Counted from the first letter of the stretch, positions 7,788-16,450 are shown. The stretch is DNA of 64,000 bases from Enterovibrio norvegicus FF-33 (GCF_000286835.2 NZ_AJYD02000038.1:2774284-2838283); one strand, 5' to 3'. The notes: generated by a model not told the origin, from the letters alone. Made by a program: numbers and translations.

Positions 7788-8485
7788 TGGACATACTGGA
7801 AACTACCCGACAAGCGGTTGCTTTGCTGTTTAGCGGTGATACCACGCTATGGGGTATTGTTGGGGTGTCGTTTTCGGTGTCATTGGTTGCTATTGGGCTG
7901 GTGATTCTGCCTGCTCTTTTAGTCAGTTTCGCACTTGCTTACTGGGAGATCCCCGGCAAATGGATTGTGCTGTCGCTTGTTAACACGCTCCAATCTGTCC
8001 CTACCGTTGTGATCGGGCTTTTGCTTTACATGCTTCTATCACGTGCAGGCCCAATGGGTGATTGGAAGATGCTATTCACACAACGGGCCATGATATTGGG
8101 GCAAATTCTGATCAGCTTGCCCATACTGGTCTCAATGATGCATGCCGCATTTCAAAACAGTGATCGCCGAGCATGGGAAACAGCCTACACTTTGGGCGCA
8201 TCCATTCCACGCGCCATGGCGACGCTAATGTGGGAAATTCGATTCCCGCTTCTGGCTGCGGTTATCACGGCATTTAGCCGAATAATTACGGAAGTTGGCT
8301 GTTCCATGATGGTTGGCGGCAACATACTGAACTATACCCGCAACATCCCTACAGCGATTGCACTTGAAACATCAAAGGGCGCTTTTGCACAAGGCGTTGC
8401 ACTCGGCATGGTGTTGCTAGTGCTGGCATTGACGATGAATTTTTTCATTAGTTTTGCTCGTGGCAATGGCTATTTACGGACATAA
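7787..8485 (+). CDS. tupB: Tungstate ABC transporter permease TupB
   Basis: This 232-residue inner-membrane permease has about five to six hydrophobic segments. The cytoplasmic loop with the ABC-coupling motif is recognisable (WETAYTLGASIPRAMATLMWEIRFPLLAAVITAFSRIITEVG). It forms the tungstate channel with TupC as ATPase and TupA as binding protein. The ATG overlaps the tupA stop codon by one base. Length and motif match the TupB/ModB branch; the TTTS motif in the neighbouring TupA decides for tungstate over molybdate. Confidence 0.92.
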   Translation: MDILETTRQAVALLFSGDTTLWGIVGVSFSVSLVAIGLVILPALLVSFALAYWEIPGKWIVLSLVNTLQSVPTVVIGLLLYMLLSRAGPMGDWKMLFTQRAMILGQILISLPILVSMMHAAFQNSDRRAWETAYTLGASIPRAMATLMWEIRFPLLAAVITAFSRIITEVGCSMMVGGNILNYTRNIPTAIALETSKGAFAQGVALGMVLLVLALTMNFFISFARGNGYLRT

Positions 8486-8497
8486 GCAGGGGCAATG

Positions 8498-9199
8498 ATG
8501 AGTCAGATAATACTGGAAGCAATTGACCTTTCTGTGAAATACAAACACAGGTTACTGTTTCACATCCCTTCGCTAAAAGTTTGCCCGGGTGACGCTATCT
8601 ATTTGTCGGGGCAAAACGGCATCGGTAAAACCAGCTTACTGAAAGTCATGGCCGGCATTCAAAAACCCACCAAGGGTTCTTTGAATCTTCAACGTCCATC
8701 TTGGTTGCAACGTCTAGCGGGGTTTACAGGACAAAGCGGGGTAATTTACATGCACCAAACCCCTTACCTGTTTGACGGTACGGTTTCCGAAAATGTCGCT
8801 TATGGCCTGAAAGGCAAGCATTTCTGTCAAAGAACCCAACGCCAGCTTACAATGCAGGCCCTGCGTAAAATCGGGTTAGAAACCCTGAGTCACGAGCATA
8901 TTTCAGTGCTCTCTGGCGGCGAAAAGCAAAAGGTTGCCATGGCACGTGCTTGGGCACTCAACCCGTCAATTCTTCTGATGGATGAATCTTGCGCTAACCT
9001 TGATGCCGACGCCATCGACGCACAAAAACAGATGATTGATGATTTGCTCGATCGCGGGGCAAGCTTGGTGATAACCAGCCACCATCCCAACAAATTAACA
9101 GAATGCTGTAACCAGCAATGGCTGATTGAAAACCAACGCCTGATCCATAAACCCAAACTGAATATTATCGACAAGGATAACCATGCCTTCGCATCCTAA
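8498..9199 (+). CDS. tupC: Tungstate ABC transporter ATP-binding protein TupC
   Basis: This is a 233-residue ABC ATPase that powers TupB. Walker A is SGQNGIGKTS (about 37-46), the signature is LSGGEKQKVAMARA, Walker B is ILLMDESCANLD and the switch histidine lies in ITSHH. The protein stops soon after the nucleotide-binding domain, without the C-terminal Mop domain of ModC. Two ATGs stand in tandem (8495, 8498); the second is better spaced from AGGGG (8488-8492). The end overlaps mobA by 17 bp. Confidence 0.92.
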   Translation: MSQIILEAIDLSVKYKHRLLFHIPSLKVCPGDAIYLSGQNGIGKTSLLKVMAGIQKPTKGSLNLQRPSWLQRLAGFTGQSGVIYMHQTPYLFDGTVSENVAYGLKGKHFCQRTQRQLTMQALRKIGLETLSHEHISVLSGGEKQKVAMARAWALNPSILLMDESCANLDADAIDAQKQMIDDLLDRGASLVITSHHPNKLTECCNQQWLIENQRLIHKPKLNIIDKDNHAFAS

Positions 9200-9767
9200 A
9201 ACTACCTGGGTCATTCTCGCCGGAGGACAAGCCCGACGCATGGGTGGCCAAGACAAAGGACTCGTCACTCTAAATCAGAAACCCTTGATTGATTACGTCC
9301 ATCAACGGTTGACGGAGCAAGGAGCCAACATCGCGATAAACGCCAACCGCAATCAAGAAACCTATCAACAATACGGTCCCGTTTTTGGCGACGTACTTGA
9401 GGGTTTTCCTGGCCCACTTGGCGGTATGCACGCCGCAATGTCGCACCTCGACAGCGAGTGGATAGGGTTTGTACCTTGTGATTGTCCGAACCTGCCACAC
9501 AATTTGATCGAGAAGTTAGTTAAAGCTATTGAAGCCGATACTGAGATTGTGGTCGCACATGATGGTGAATCCGTTCAGCCCGTGGTCACCATGATGAAGC
9601 GCGATGTTTTCGAACGCCTCGATCGCTTCCTTGCTAATGGCGACCGGAAAATTGTGATGCTTTACGACCTTTGTACCACCCGTTACGTGGATTTCAGCGA
9701 CGAACACGATGCATTTATTAACCTCAATACCCCTGATGAATTGGAGAAGTTCGGAGCCCTTTCATGA
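9183..9767 (+). CDS. mobA: Molybdenum cofactor guanylyltransferase MobA
   Basis: MobA transfers GMP from GTP to molybdopterin, giving the (bis-)MGD cofactor used by formate dehydrogenases and other DMSO-reductase family enzymes. The 194-residue protein has the nucleotide-binding signature LAGGQARRMGGQDKGL (13-28), the PGPLGGMHAAM block and FVPCDCPNLP. Length equals the E. coli protein. It starts inside tupC behind AAGGA and overlaps the next gene by four bases (ATGA), so it is one operon with tungstate uptake. That order suggests the imported tungstate is used for a W- or Mo-bis-MGD enzyme. Confidence 0.95.
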   Translation: MPSHPKTTWVILAGGQARRMGGQDKGLVTLNQKPLIDYVHQRLTEQGANIAINANRNQETYQQYGPVFGDVLEGFPGPLGGMHAAMSHLDSEWIGFVPCDCPNLPHNLIEKLVKAIEADTEIVVAHDGESVQPVVTMMKRDVFERLDRFLANGDRKIVMLYDLCTTRYVDFSDEHDAFINLNTPDELEKFGALS

Positions 9768-11530
9768 ACCTGTCCAATTGCTCACTACCTCTATTAGGGT
9801 TTGCAGCATTCAGTGGTACGGGCAAGACAACATTGTTAGAAGTGCTGATCCCAAAGCTCGTTGGAGCGGGCGTACGTATCGCCATGGTGAAACACGCACA
9901 CCATGAGTTTGATGTCGATAAGCCCGGTAAAGATAGTTACCGTCTTCGCAAAGCGGGCGCATCACAAATGCTCATCAGCTCTCGTAATCGCCATGCCTTG
10001 ATGACAGAAACCCCCGAAGAAGAAACCAGCCTCAACCAATTACTTGGCCGTCTTGATCAAACCCGTGCCGACCTCGTTTTGGTGGAAGGCTTTAAGCGCG
10101 AAGCATTTCCGAAAATCGAGTTAAACCGTCACGCCCTAGAAAAACCTTGGCTTCACCATGAAGACAAAAACATCATCGCGATTGCGTGTGACAGTGCGCC
10201 AGAGACCGCGCTTCCTGTGTTGGATATCAATGATGTTTCTGCGATAACGGCGTTTATTATTCGCTGGATGGAAGGACACAAAGCGCAAACTGCCACGTGT
10301 GATTCCCTTTCCCCGACCATGCTCTCGGTCGACGCAGGACGCGAAAAAATACTCAACGCGATTTCTGAGCCGAGTATCGCGCAATCCCTTAGCCTTGAAT
10401 CGTTGCATCACTGCGTACTTGCAGAGCCTGTCATTGCGCCCGTCAATGTACCGTCATCCACCAACTCTGCGATGGACGGATACGCGATCCGAAGTGACGA
10501 CACAAGCAGAGACAGTTATCAACTGATTGCTGAGGTGTTTGCCGGACACGGCTATGACAAATCAATCAAAGCGGGGGAATGCGTGCGGATTATGACAGGC
10601 GCACCCGTACCCGAACTCGCAGATACCGTGATCATGCGCGAGCAAGCGCAAGATGTGAATGGCACCATCACCTTCGATACCCGCAAAGGGGCAATCAGAC
10701 CGGGTCAAAATGTGCGTCAAGCCGGAGAAGACCTGCGCAAGGGCTCCGTGGTATTTGATAAAGGCACGCGCATCGGCGCGGCTGAACTTGGCATGTTGGC
10801 ATCGCTCGGGTTAGCCAAAGCCGAATGTTATCGCCCTCTGCGCGTGGCTATTTTCTCAACTGGCGATGAAGTCCAAGCGCCCGGCTCTGCACCCAATGCT
10901 CACTGTATTTATGATGCAAATCGCTATACGTTGCGTGCGATGCTAACCCAGTTAGGCTGTGAATTGCTGGACTTGGGAATTATTGAAGACAGCGAAGAAG
11001 CGCTGACATCCACACTAACGAATGCGATCAAAAACGCTGACTTGGTGATTTCATCAGGCGGCGTATCCGTGGGCGATGCGGATTACATCAAAACCGTATT
11101 AAGCCAAATGGGCGACATCAATTTTTGGCGCGTGAATATGCGCCCAGGCCGACCTCTCGCTTTCGGCAAATTGCGTGATGTGCCGTTCTTCGGCCTCCCC
11201 GGGAATCCGGTGGCTGTGATGGTGACCTTCTTGCAGTTTGTCGAACCTGCCATCCGCAAAATGCAGGGTGATAAGTTCTGGCAACCTGAACGTTTGAGCG
11301 CCATCAGCCAAGAGCGTATTCGTTCTCGTTTAGGTCGAAGCGAATATACACGTGGGATTTACAGCGTTGGCGCCAATGGGCAAATGGAAGTGCGTTCAAC
11401 CGGCTCACAAGGCTCGGGGATTCTGCGCTCAATGAGCGAGGCGAACTGCTTGATTGAAGTGTCACCCGAAGTTGAATGTGCTGAAGTCGGAGACAGAGTC
11501 ACGGTGATTCCCCTCGCTTCTCGGCTGTAA
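9764..11530 (+). CDS. MobB-MoeA fusion protein
   Basis: This 588-residue bifunctional protein has MobB at the N-terminus (about 1-170; P-loop FSGTGKTTLLE at 16-26; VKHAHHEFDVDKPGKDSYRLRKAGA; VEGFKREAFPKIEL) and MoeA at about 185-588. MobB is a GTP-binding adaptor for cofactor guanylylation. MoeA inserts the metal into adenylylated molybdopterin. MoeA motifs are complete: PSSTNSAMDGYAIR, MTGAPVPELADTVIMREQ, FSTGDEV, SSGGVSVGDADYIK and FGLPGNPVAVMVTF. Fusion of these two functions directly behind mobA and tungstate uptake couples metal import, insertion and nucleotide addition in one operon. Confidence 0.95.
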   Translation: MNLSNCSLPLLGFAAFSGTGKTTLLEVLIPKLVGAGVRIAMVKHAHHEFDVDKPGKDSYRLRKAGASQMLISSRNRHALMTETPEEETSLNQLLGRLDQTRADLVLVEGFKREAFPKIELNRHALEKPWLHHEDKNIIAIACDSAPETALPVLDINDVSAITAFIIRWMEGHKAQTATCDSLSPTMLSVDAGREKILNAISEPSIAQSLSLESLHHCVLAEPVIAPVNVPSSTNSAMDGYAIRSDDTSRDSYQLIAEVFAGHGYDKSIKAGECVRIMTGAPVPELADTVIMREQAQDVNGTITFDTRKGAIRPGQNVRQAGEDLRKGSVVFDKGTRIGAAELGMLASLGLAKAECYRPLRVAIFSTGDEVQAPGSAPNAHCIYDANRYTLRAMLTQLGCELLDLGIIEDSEEALTSTLTNAIKNADLVISSGGVSVGDADYIKTVLSQMGDINFWRVNMRPGRPLAFGKLRDVPFFGLPGNPVAVMVTFLQFVEPAIRKMQGDKFWQPERLSAISQERIRSRLGRSEYTRGIYSVGANGQMEVRSTGSQGSGILRSMSEANCLIEVSPEVECAEVGDRVTVIPLASRL

Positions 11531-11593
11531 ACCAGCACACGCTCGGTAGCGGAGTATTTCACTGAATAATCGTGGATAAGTCAGAAAGAAAAA

Positions 11594-11627
11594 CAAAAAA
11601 GCGGCCTGTTCATCAGACGCTTTTTTT
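11594..11627. terminator. Terminator between moeA and tdk
   Basis: An A-run, the interrupted stem GCG-CTG / CAG-CGC (11601-11608 with 11614-11620), and a T-run at 11621-11627 lie between the convergent mobB-moeA and tdk genes. It can serve both strands. Confidence 0.7.
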
Positions 11628-11653
11628 ATGTTTCATTTTTTCCTAAGAATACG

Positions 11654-12232
11654 CTATTTTCCAAGCGCTTCTTTGTAGTGCACTCGACATACCGACTCGT
11701 ATCTGTCGTTGCCGCCAATCACAACCTGATCGCCATCTGCAATTGCATTGCCGTCGGCATCAGTGCGGATCACCATGTTGGCCTTACGTCCGCAATGGCA
11801 AATAGTTTTCAGCTCAACCAATTTGTCTGCCCACGCCAATAGGTATTGTGCACCAGCAAACAACTCACCGCGAAAATCGGTACGAAGACCATAGCAAAGC
11901 GCCGGGATATTCAACTTATCAACCACTTCAGTGATTTGATAAACCTGCTCTTTGGTCAAGAACTGGCATTCATCAACCAATAAACAGTCCACTTTGTTGT
12001 TAACGTTAATATCGCTAACAGCGGCAAAGATATCATCATTTGGGGAATACAATTGCGCTTCCGCTTGAAGCCCAATACGAGAACTCACTTTGCCCACACC
12101 GTAACGATCATCAATTGCAGCCGTAAAGATCAGTGGGTTCATTCCACGTTCTTGGTAGTTAAACGACGATTGCAAGAGCGTTGTCGACTTACCTGCATTC
12201 ATTGCAGAGTAATAGAAATACAACTGGGCCAT
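11654..12232 (-). CDS. tdk: Thymidine kinase
   Basis: Tdk phosphorylates thymidine with ATP in the salvage pathway. The 192-residue type II enzyme has the P-loop [12 protein letters not shown] (about 9-20), the DECQFL motif with catalytic Glu, the lasso-region [23 protein letters not shown], and zinc-binding cysteines (ICHCGRKA and the C-terminal CRVHY). It is monocistronic, convergent with the cofactor operon, with 118 bp between it and the lysine transporter gene. Confidence 0.96.
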   Translation of the reverse strand: MAQLYFYYSAMNAGKSTTLLQSSFNYQERGMNPLIFTAAIDDRYGVGKVSSRIGLQAEAQLYSPNDDIFAAVSDINVNNKVDCLLVDECQFLTKEQVYQITEVVDKLNIPALCYGLRTDFRGELFAGAQYLLAWADKLVELKTICHCGRKANMVIRTDADGNAIADGDQVVIGGNDRYESVCRVHYKEALGK

Positions 12233-12312
12233 TGGATTCTCCCGAAAAAAGACGCAGGCATGCTACCGAAAAAAGCGAATGGGTAAAAGCGTTGCAGGCC
12301 GCGAAATGACAT

Positions 12313-12337
12313 AAAAAAACCTCCCCGAAGAGAGGTT
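12313..12337 (-). terminator. Terminator of the lysine transporter gene
   Basis: On the minus strand, AACCTC (12337-12332) pairs with GAGGTT (12323-12318) and is followed by a T-run, 13 bp after the stop codon of the NhaC-type transporter gene. Confidence 0.75.
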
Positions 12338-12350
12338 ATTGAAAAATAGA

Positions 12351-13931
12351 TTAAGCCAGTTTGCCTGGGCGGCGTGATAACCAACCAAAGAACACACAGA
12401 CAAGAGTAAAGGCACAGAAGCCTGCCAACAGCGAAATCGACAACGAATCCGTGAAGCCCAACACCAAGTAAGAGATACCGGCCACCAGCGCCACAGCCAG
12501 CGCATACGGTAACTGCGTAGAAACGTGGTCAATGTGTCCACAACGTGCACCGGTTGCTGACAAGATGGTGGTATCTGAAATTGGCGAGCAGTGATCGCCG
12601 AACACGGCACCAGCAAGTACAGCGGACAACATCGGCAGCATTAACGCAATATCAGTTGCAGCAGAAAGGTCACCTGCGATTGGCAGCATGATACCGAACG
12701 TACCCCATGAGGTACCGGTTGAAAAGGCCATTGCAGCAGACAACAAGAACAGCAATACAGGTAGAAGTTGTGGCGACAAGTTACCTTGGATCAAGGTCGA
12801 CAAAAACTTACCCGTCGCCATATCACCAATCACGCTGCCTATCGTCCACGCAAACAGCAAGATCAAGATAGCGCCAAACATAGATTTGGCACCAATCCAA
12901 ACGGTTTGGCCAACTTCTGGTACTGGAATACGCTGTTTGAATACAGTGATCAATGCTGACAGCAGACCCATTGCACTGCCATACAACAGTGACATACCCA
13001 CATCGGTGTTTTCAAATGCACCGAGAATAGAGAAGGCTTTACCATTGACTTCTAACGCTTGAGCGCCCGAATACACCATCCAAGACATGGTCGCCACGAT
13101 AAGTACAACAATTGGCACCACTAGATCGGCCACGCTACCTTTTTCGCTTTCTTCTATGCCTAGCTCGTCATCTAATGATGGTCCGCTATTTTCATCATCG
13201 CCTAAACGACTGCCCGTCGATGCCTCGTATTCAAAACGACGCATTGGGCCCACATCCATCTGGAACCAAGCAACCGCGAACACCATCAGCAAAGCAAAAA
13301 TGGCATAGAAGTTCATTGGGATCATGTGCGCGAATGCGCTGAGTGGGCTGTAATCAGTCACGCCATGGCTGACAAGAATGCCGCCAACCACCGTAATGAT
13401 ATATGCACCCCAGCTTGACGCTGGCATGATCACGCACATTGGCGCTGCAGTTGAATCGAGAATATAAGCGAGTTTCGCACGCGACACATGAAAACGGTCA
13501 GTCACAGGACGACTAATGGCGCCAACCGCTAGGCTATTAAAATAGTCATCAACAAAAATGAATACGCCTAGAAATGCTGCCAGAAGTTTTGCACCGCGCT
13601 TACTTTTAATGCGAGTTTGCGCCCATTCAGCAAATGCACGTGTGCCACCGGAAAGTGTGATAAGTGCAGTAAGGGAACCCAGCAAGACTAAGAAAGCCAC
13701 AATGCTCATGTTCCAGCTATTAATGCTGCCATCATCAATAAAAAGGCCTTTTACAAGCCCGGTAAGATAATACGTGGTCGCCGACAAAGAAAAGTCATTG
13801 AGTAGCAATGCGCCGGAGAGAATACCCAGCCCTAATGATAACAAAACACGACGTGTAACAATGGCGAGGCCCAGCGCAAGAATCGCGGGCAATACCGATA
13901 AAGAAGACGCGGAAAAATCGACTAAGTTCAT
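12351..13931 (-). CDS. lysW: NhaC-superfamily transporter, probable lysine transporter LysW
   Basis: This 526-residue polytopic inner-membrane protein of the NhaC antiporter superfamily has about 11-12 hydrophobic segments. It carries family motifs (FVDDYFNSLAVGAISRPVTDRF, DSTAAPMCVIMPASSWGAYI, FSTGTSWGTFGIMLPIAG, VFGDHCSPISDTTILSATGA). Annotation by homology alone would be Na+/H+ antiporter. However, the leader carries a lysine riboswitch, which in Vibrionaceae and relatives marks the LysW group of predicted lysine importers. I chose the ATG at 13931: it gives the natural start (MNLVDFSASSLSVLPA) and lies right behind a hairpin that could hide the start site. The 50-codon upstream extension falls in the leader. 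Lysine specificity is inferred, not visible in the protein. Confidence 0.85.
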   Translation of the reverse strand: MNLVDFSASSLSVLPAILALGLAIVTRRVLLSLGLGILSGALLLNDFSLSATTYYLTGLVKGLFIDDGSINSWNMSIVAFLVLLGSLTALITLSGGTRAFAEWAQTRIKSKRGAKLLAAFLGVFIFVDDYFNSLAVGAISRPVTDRFHVSRAKLAYILDSTAAPMCVIMPASSWGAYIITVVGGILVSHGVTDYSPLSAFAHMIPMNFYAIFALLMVFAVAWFQMDVGPMRRFEYEASTGSRLGDDENSGPSLDDELGIEESEKGSVADLVVPIVVLIVATMSWMVYSGAQALEVNGKAFSILGAFENTDVGMSLLYGSAMGLLSALITVFKQRIPVPEVGQTVWIGAKSMFGAILILLFAWTIGSVIGDMATGKFLSTLIQGNLSPQLLPVLLFLLSAAMAFSTGTSWGTFGIMLPIAGDLSAATDIALMLPMLSAVLAGAVFGDHCSPISDTTILSATGARCGHIDHVSTQLPYALAVALVAGISYLVLGFTDSLSISLLAGFCAFTLVCVFFGWLSRRPGKLA

Positions 13932-13963
13932 GATCTCTATATCAACCTGTAAGGTTGGAGATC
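13932..13963 (-). promoter_or_regulatory. Start-site sequestering hairpin (riboswitch expression platform)
   Basis: Immediately before the ATG at 13931 the minus strand folds as GATCTC-CAACCT, 3-nt loop, AGGTTG, bulge, GAGATC. The 3' arm abuts the start codon and includes the only Shine-Dalgarno-like GAG. Lying downstream of the lysine aptamer, it is the likely switch that blocks translation when lysine is bound. Confidence 0.6.
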
Positions 13964-14014
13964 TACTGCAGAAATGGAAACCAATTAATAAATGACAATG
14001 GTTAAACGCATTCT

Positions 14015-14200
14015 TAAACCACAGTAGCGCTCCATAGTTAAATCCCAATACTATGGCAGTGTTGTGTCTGTTAGAGCACAACCCCAGCAGAATAGCTTGA
14101 TTGGCAAGATTCTACTTCGGCGCTATTTCCTTTCTCACATTCTCAACGGCATCACCCTAAAATGTGTTACTGATAAATAGCGCACCTCTACGTGCATAAA
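14015..14200 (-). ncRNA. Lysine riboswitch aptamer
   Basis: The minus strand shows the conserved lysine-riboswitch elements in order: GTAGAGGTGCGC at the 5' side of P1 (14193-14182), an AGTAAC turn, GAAAGG then GCGCCGAAG (14123-14115), a GGGGTTGTGCTC/AGACACAAC hairpin, ACTGCCATAGT, and TATGGAGCGCTACTG closing P1 (14036-14022). GTAG and CTAC form the base of P1. Size (~180 nt) and spacing fit the family. It precedes an NhaC-type transporter by ~90 nt. Confidence 0.88.
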
Positions 14201-14543
14201 GCCTGCGTATTGTATGTGACATCGAGGACATTGCAATAACCATCTAAATGATTTTACACATTAAGTGCATGGTATTTACAAATCACCCACAACCGTCAAC
14301 TTCTTCTTCTCTCAACGCATGCAAAGTCAAACACGCATGACGGCTTTATTGTACACCCCACGGATAACCCATTCGATTTTTTTCAAGAAAAAGCCAATAA
14401 GGTTTATTTAAGTTTGCACTTTTCTTAAATTCGATATCTAATATTAAAGAATTTAATTAAGCAAACATTGCAAAGAATTAATTATTCTTGCTACTCTTAG
14501 TACGGTAATTAATTATTATAAACGAGAGAATAGGATAGGCATA
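14201..14543. promoter_or_regulatory. AT-rich promoter region of hns
   Basis: This stretch holds the start regions of two divergent transcripts, the riboswitch-led transporter (minus) and hns (plus). From about 14390 to hns it is very AT-rich, with repeated TTAATT/AATTAA blocks (e.g. GAATTAATTATTC and GGTAATTAATTATTAT). This curved, AT-rich DNA is of the kind H-NS binds, so autorepression is plausible. I did not find an unambiguous -35/-10 pair and see no ORF. Confidence 0.5.
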
Positions 14544-14942
14544 ATGTCTGATGCACTGAAAGTATTGTTAAACCTGCGCAGCCTTCGTGCCGTGGCGCGT
14601 GAACTTACTCTGGAACAACTACAAGAAGCTCTGGAAAAACTGCAAGCTGTCGTTGCAGAGCGTGAAGAATCTGAAGCAGAAGCTAACGAAGCAGAAAAAG
14701 AGCGTCTGGAAAAACTTGAGAAATACCGTGAGATGTTGATCAAAGACGGTATTGACCCAGAAGAATTGCTGGCGACTCTTGGTGGTGCTAAACCAAAATC
14801 TAAGCGTGCTGCTCGTCCAGCAAAATATAAGTACATTGACGTAGACGGTTCAGAAAAAACGTGGACTGGCCAAGGTCGTACGCCAAAAACAATTAAAGAA
14901 GCGCTTGAAAGCGGCAAGAAGATCGAAGACTTCCTGCTGTAA
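14544..14942 (+). CDS. hns: H-NS family nucleoid protein
   Basis: This 132-residue H-NS protein silences AT-rich and horizontally acquired DNA. The N-terminal oligomerisation domain (about 1-65) is helical and very rich in Glu/Leu. A basic linker ([15 protein letters not shown]) leads to the DNA-binding domain with the AT-hook-like QGR loop at 110-112 ([16 protein letters not shown]). Length and sequence are typical of the Vibrio protein. The gene is monocistronic with its own strong terminator and an AT-rich promoter. Confidence 0.95.
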   Translation: MSDALKVLLNLRSLRAVARELTLEQLQEALEKLQAVVAEREESEAEANEAEKERLEKLEKYREMLIKDGIDPEELLATLGGAKPKSKRAARPAKYKYIDVDGSEKTWTGQGRTPKTIKEALESGKKIEDFLL

Positions 14943-14991
14943 TAGCACATTAGTTGTTATCGGCTTGTGATGAAATAGCGTCAAGCTGAAC

Positions 14992-15022
14992 AAAAAAAAG
15001 GGGCTTTCGCCCCTTTTTTTTA
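14992..15022. terminator. hns terminator
   Basis: GGGGC-TTTC-GCCCC (15000-15013) is flanked by an A-run and a T-run, a classic factor-independent terminator that can work on both strands. It lies about 50 bp after the hns stop. Confidence 0.9.
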
Positions 15023-15036
15023 TCCCAACCCTAATG

Positions 15037-15056
15037 GTCTGGGTCTGGGTCTGGGT
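15037..15056 (+). repeat. Short hexamer tandem repeat
   Basis: GTCTGG occurs three times in tandem (15037-15054) plus two bases of a fourth copy, in the non-coding space between hns and the lytic transglycosylase gene. It could vary in copy number by slippage, but it is in no gene. Confidence 0.7.
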
Positions 15057-15187
15057 ACGATTACAATAGTGATTAATTCGTTGGTCTAAGCTCGCGTTAT
15101 GGTCGCATTTATCATGCGACCATCAATAAAAATACCACAGATAATTTTAAGGAAATTAACGCAATCATTGCAGGCTAATCTAATCAG

Positions 15188-16165
15188 CTAGCCAGACTTA
15201 ATCCTATCGGCCAAGTGGCTTACGGCAATGGCAAAATAGTGCGAACGGTTCCATTTCATCAAGCTTTGGTAATTACCATAAACCAAATAGCTTCGTCCAT
15301 ATTCGTCATCAGGCTGAATCAACCAGGCGTTAATATCGACATCAGGCAACGAGGTATTATTCATACGACGTATACCTAACCCTTCCCATTCTGCTAATGT
15401 TTTGGCTTTATCTTGACCTAATCCTGACAATTCTCTCTCAATGCCTTCTGGCACTTTTACTTGACGTCCCCAAGTGTATTCGCTATCCCAACCAGCATTT
15501 TTTAAATAATTCGCAGACGATGCAAATACGTCGGGTTTTGACGTCCAAATATCTTTCTTTCCATCGTTATTTCCATCGGCGGCAAATGAAATAAATGAGC
15601 TAGGCATAAACTGGCATTGCCCCATTGCTCCTGCCCACGAACCTTTCATATCGCTTGGTGCAATATGGCCTTCTTGCAGAATGGTTAATGCCGCAAATAC
15701 TTCTTTGCGAAAGAAAGCTTCTCGCCTACCGTCATAAGCCAATGTGGTCAGTGCTTCAACGACATTATAATTTCCGGTTAACGCACCGAAGTTACTTTCC
15801 ACTCCCCAAAGCGCGACAAGAAAGCGTGGCTGCACGCCATATTCTTCGCCGATACGTTGAAGATCAGTGTAATGCTCGTCATATAAACGACGTGCTTTCT
15901 TCACTTTCCAATCTGGCACGGCACGCGGAATATATTCATCTAACGTTAAACGCTTTTCAGGTTGGTTACGATCTGCTTTAACCGCCCTTTCTCGATAGCG
16001 AATACCATCAAATGCTTGCTCAAGCAGTAACGAATCAATTCCCTTCGTTGCGCCCTCTTCTTTTAGGCCAATGACATAGTTGTCAAAACTTGGCTTCTCG
16101 GCCATCACGGGTGCTGACAAAGACAACGCAGCCCCAATGAGGATCCCTATCAATCCTTTACGCAT
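15188..16165 (-). CDS. Lytic murein transglycosylase, MltB family
   Basis: This 325-residue periplasmic enzyme cleaves peptidoglycan glycan strands, forming 1,6-anhydro-muramic ends. A Sec signal peptide ends near residue 22 (SAPVMAEK) and has no lipobox, unlike E. coli MltB. The SLT_2 catalytic domain has the active-site Glu123 in ALWGVESNFGALTG, then the GAMGQCQFMPSSF block and the YLKNAGW motif. The downstream region W...MKWNRSHYFAIAVSHLADRI is typical of this family. The gene starts 9 bp after the end of ycgL, so the two are probably cotranscribed. Confidence 0.92.
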   Translation of the reverse strand: MRKGLIGILIGAALSLSAPVMAEKPSFDNYVIGLKEEGATKGIDSLLLEQAFDGIRYRERAVKADRNQPEKRLTLDEYIPRAVPDWKVKKARRLYDEHYTDLQRIGEEYGVQPRFLVALWGVESNFGALTGNYNVVEALTTLAYDGRREAFFRKEVFAALTILQEGHIAPSDMKGSWAGAMGQCQFMPSSFISFAADGNNDGKKDIWTSKPDVFASSANYLKNAGWDSEYTWGRQVKVPEGIERELSGLGQDKAKTLAEWEGLGIRRMNNTSLPDVDINAWLIQPDDEYGRSYLVYGNYQSLMKWNRSHYFAIAVSHLADRIKSG

Positions 16166-16174
16166 AGCGCTCCT

Positions 16175-16450
16175 TTATAACTTGGTGTTGTTTGCTCTAA
16201 TGTGTTGCAGCACTTGATCAATTGGAGGTGGTAGCTGCAAATAAAAACCGTCGCGTTGCAAACTCTCTTTTACTTTATCAAGATCGGCAATAGCCAGTTT
16301 CTCTCTCTTATCTAAGTTGACCATCATAACGAAATGAGGTTTCCCAAAAGTTTGTAACAATTGTTGAGGCACATCCCCTAAATCATCCTTACGATTAACA
16401 TAAAGATAGGTCGAATCTTTTTTACTGCTTTTATAGATTGCGCAATACAC
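16175..16450 (-). CDS. ycgL: YcgL domain protein
   Basis: This is a 91-residue YcgL-family protein of unknown function, common next to minCDE in gammaproteobacteria. The family signature CAIYKSSKKDSTYLYV...VPQQLLQTFGKPHFVMM is clear. I chose the GTG at 16450, preceded by GAGG at 6-nt spacing. It gives the family's usual length and N-terminus; a longer frame upstream would add about 68 non-conserved residues. It is divergent from minC and transcribed with the lytic transglycosylase gene. Confidence 0.88.
   Translation of the reverse strand: MYCAIYKSSKKDSTYLYVNRKDDLGDVPQQLLQTFGKPHFVMMVNLDKREKLAIADLDKVKESLQRDGFYLQLPPPIDQVLQHIRANNTKL

Noticed and set aside
13932-14081. 50-codon N-terminal extension of the NhaC-type transporter
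   Set aside because: It overlaps the lysine riboswitch and its expression hairpin, so it is leader RNA and not coding.
15037-15056. GTCTGG hexamer repeat as a phase-variation tract
   Set aside because: Only about three copies, in no gene or promoter that I can identify; no evidence for a switch.
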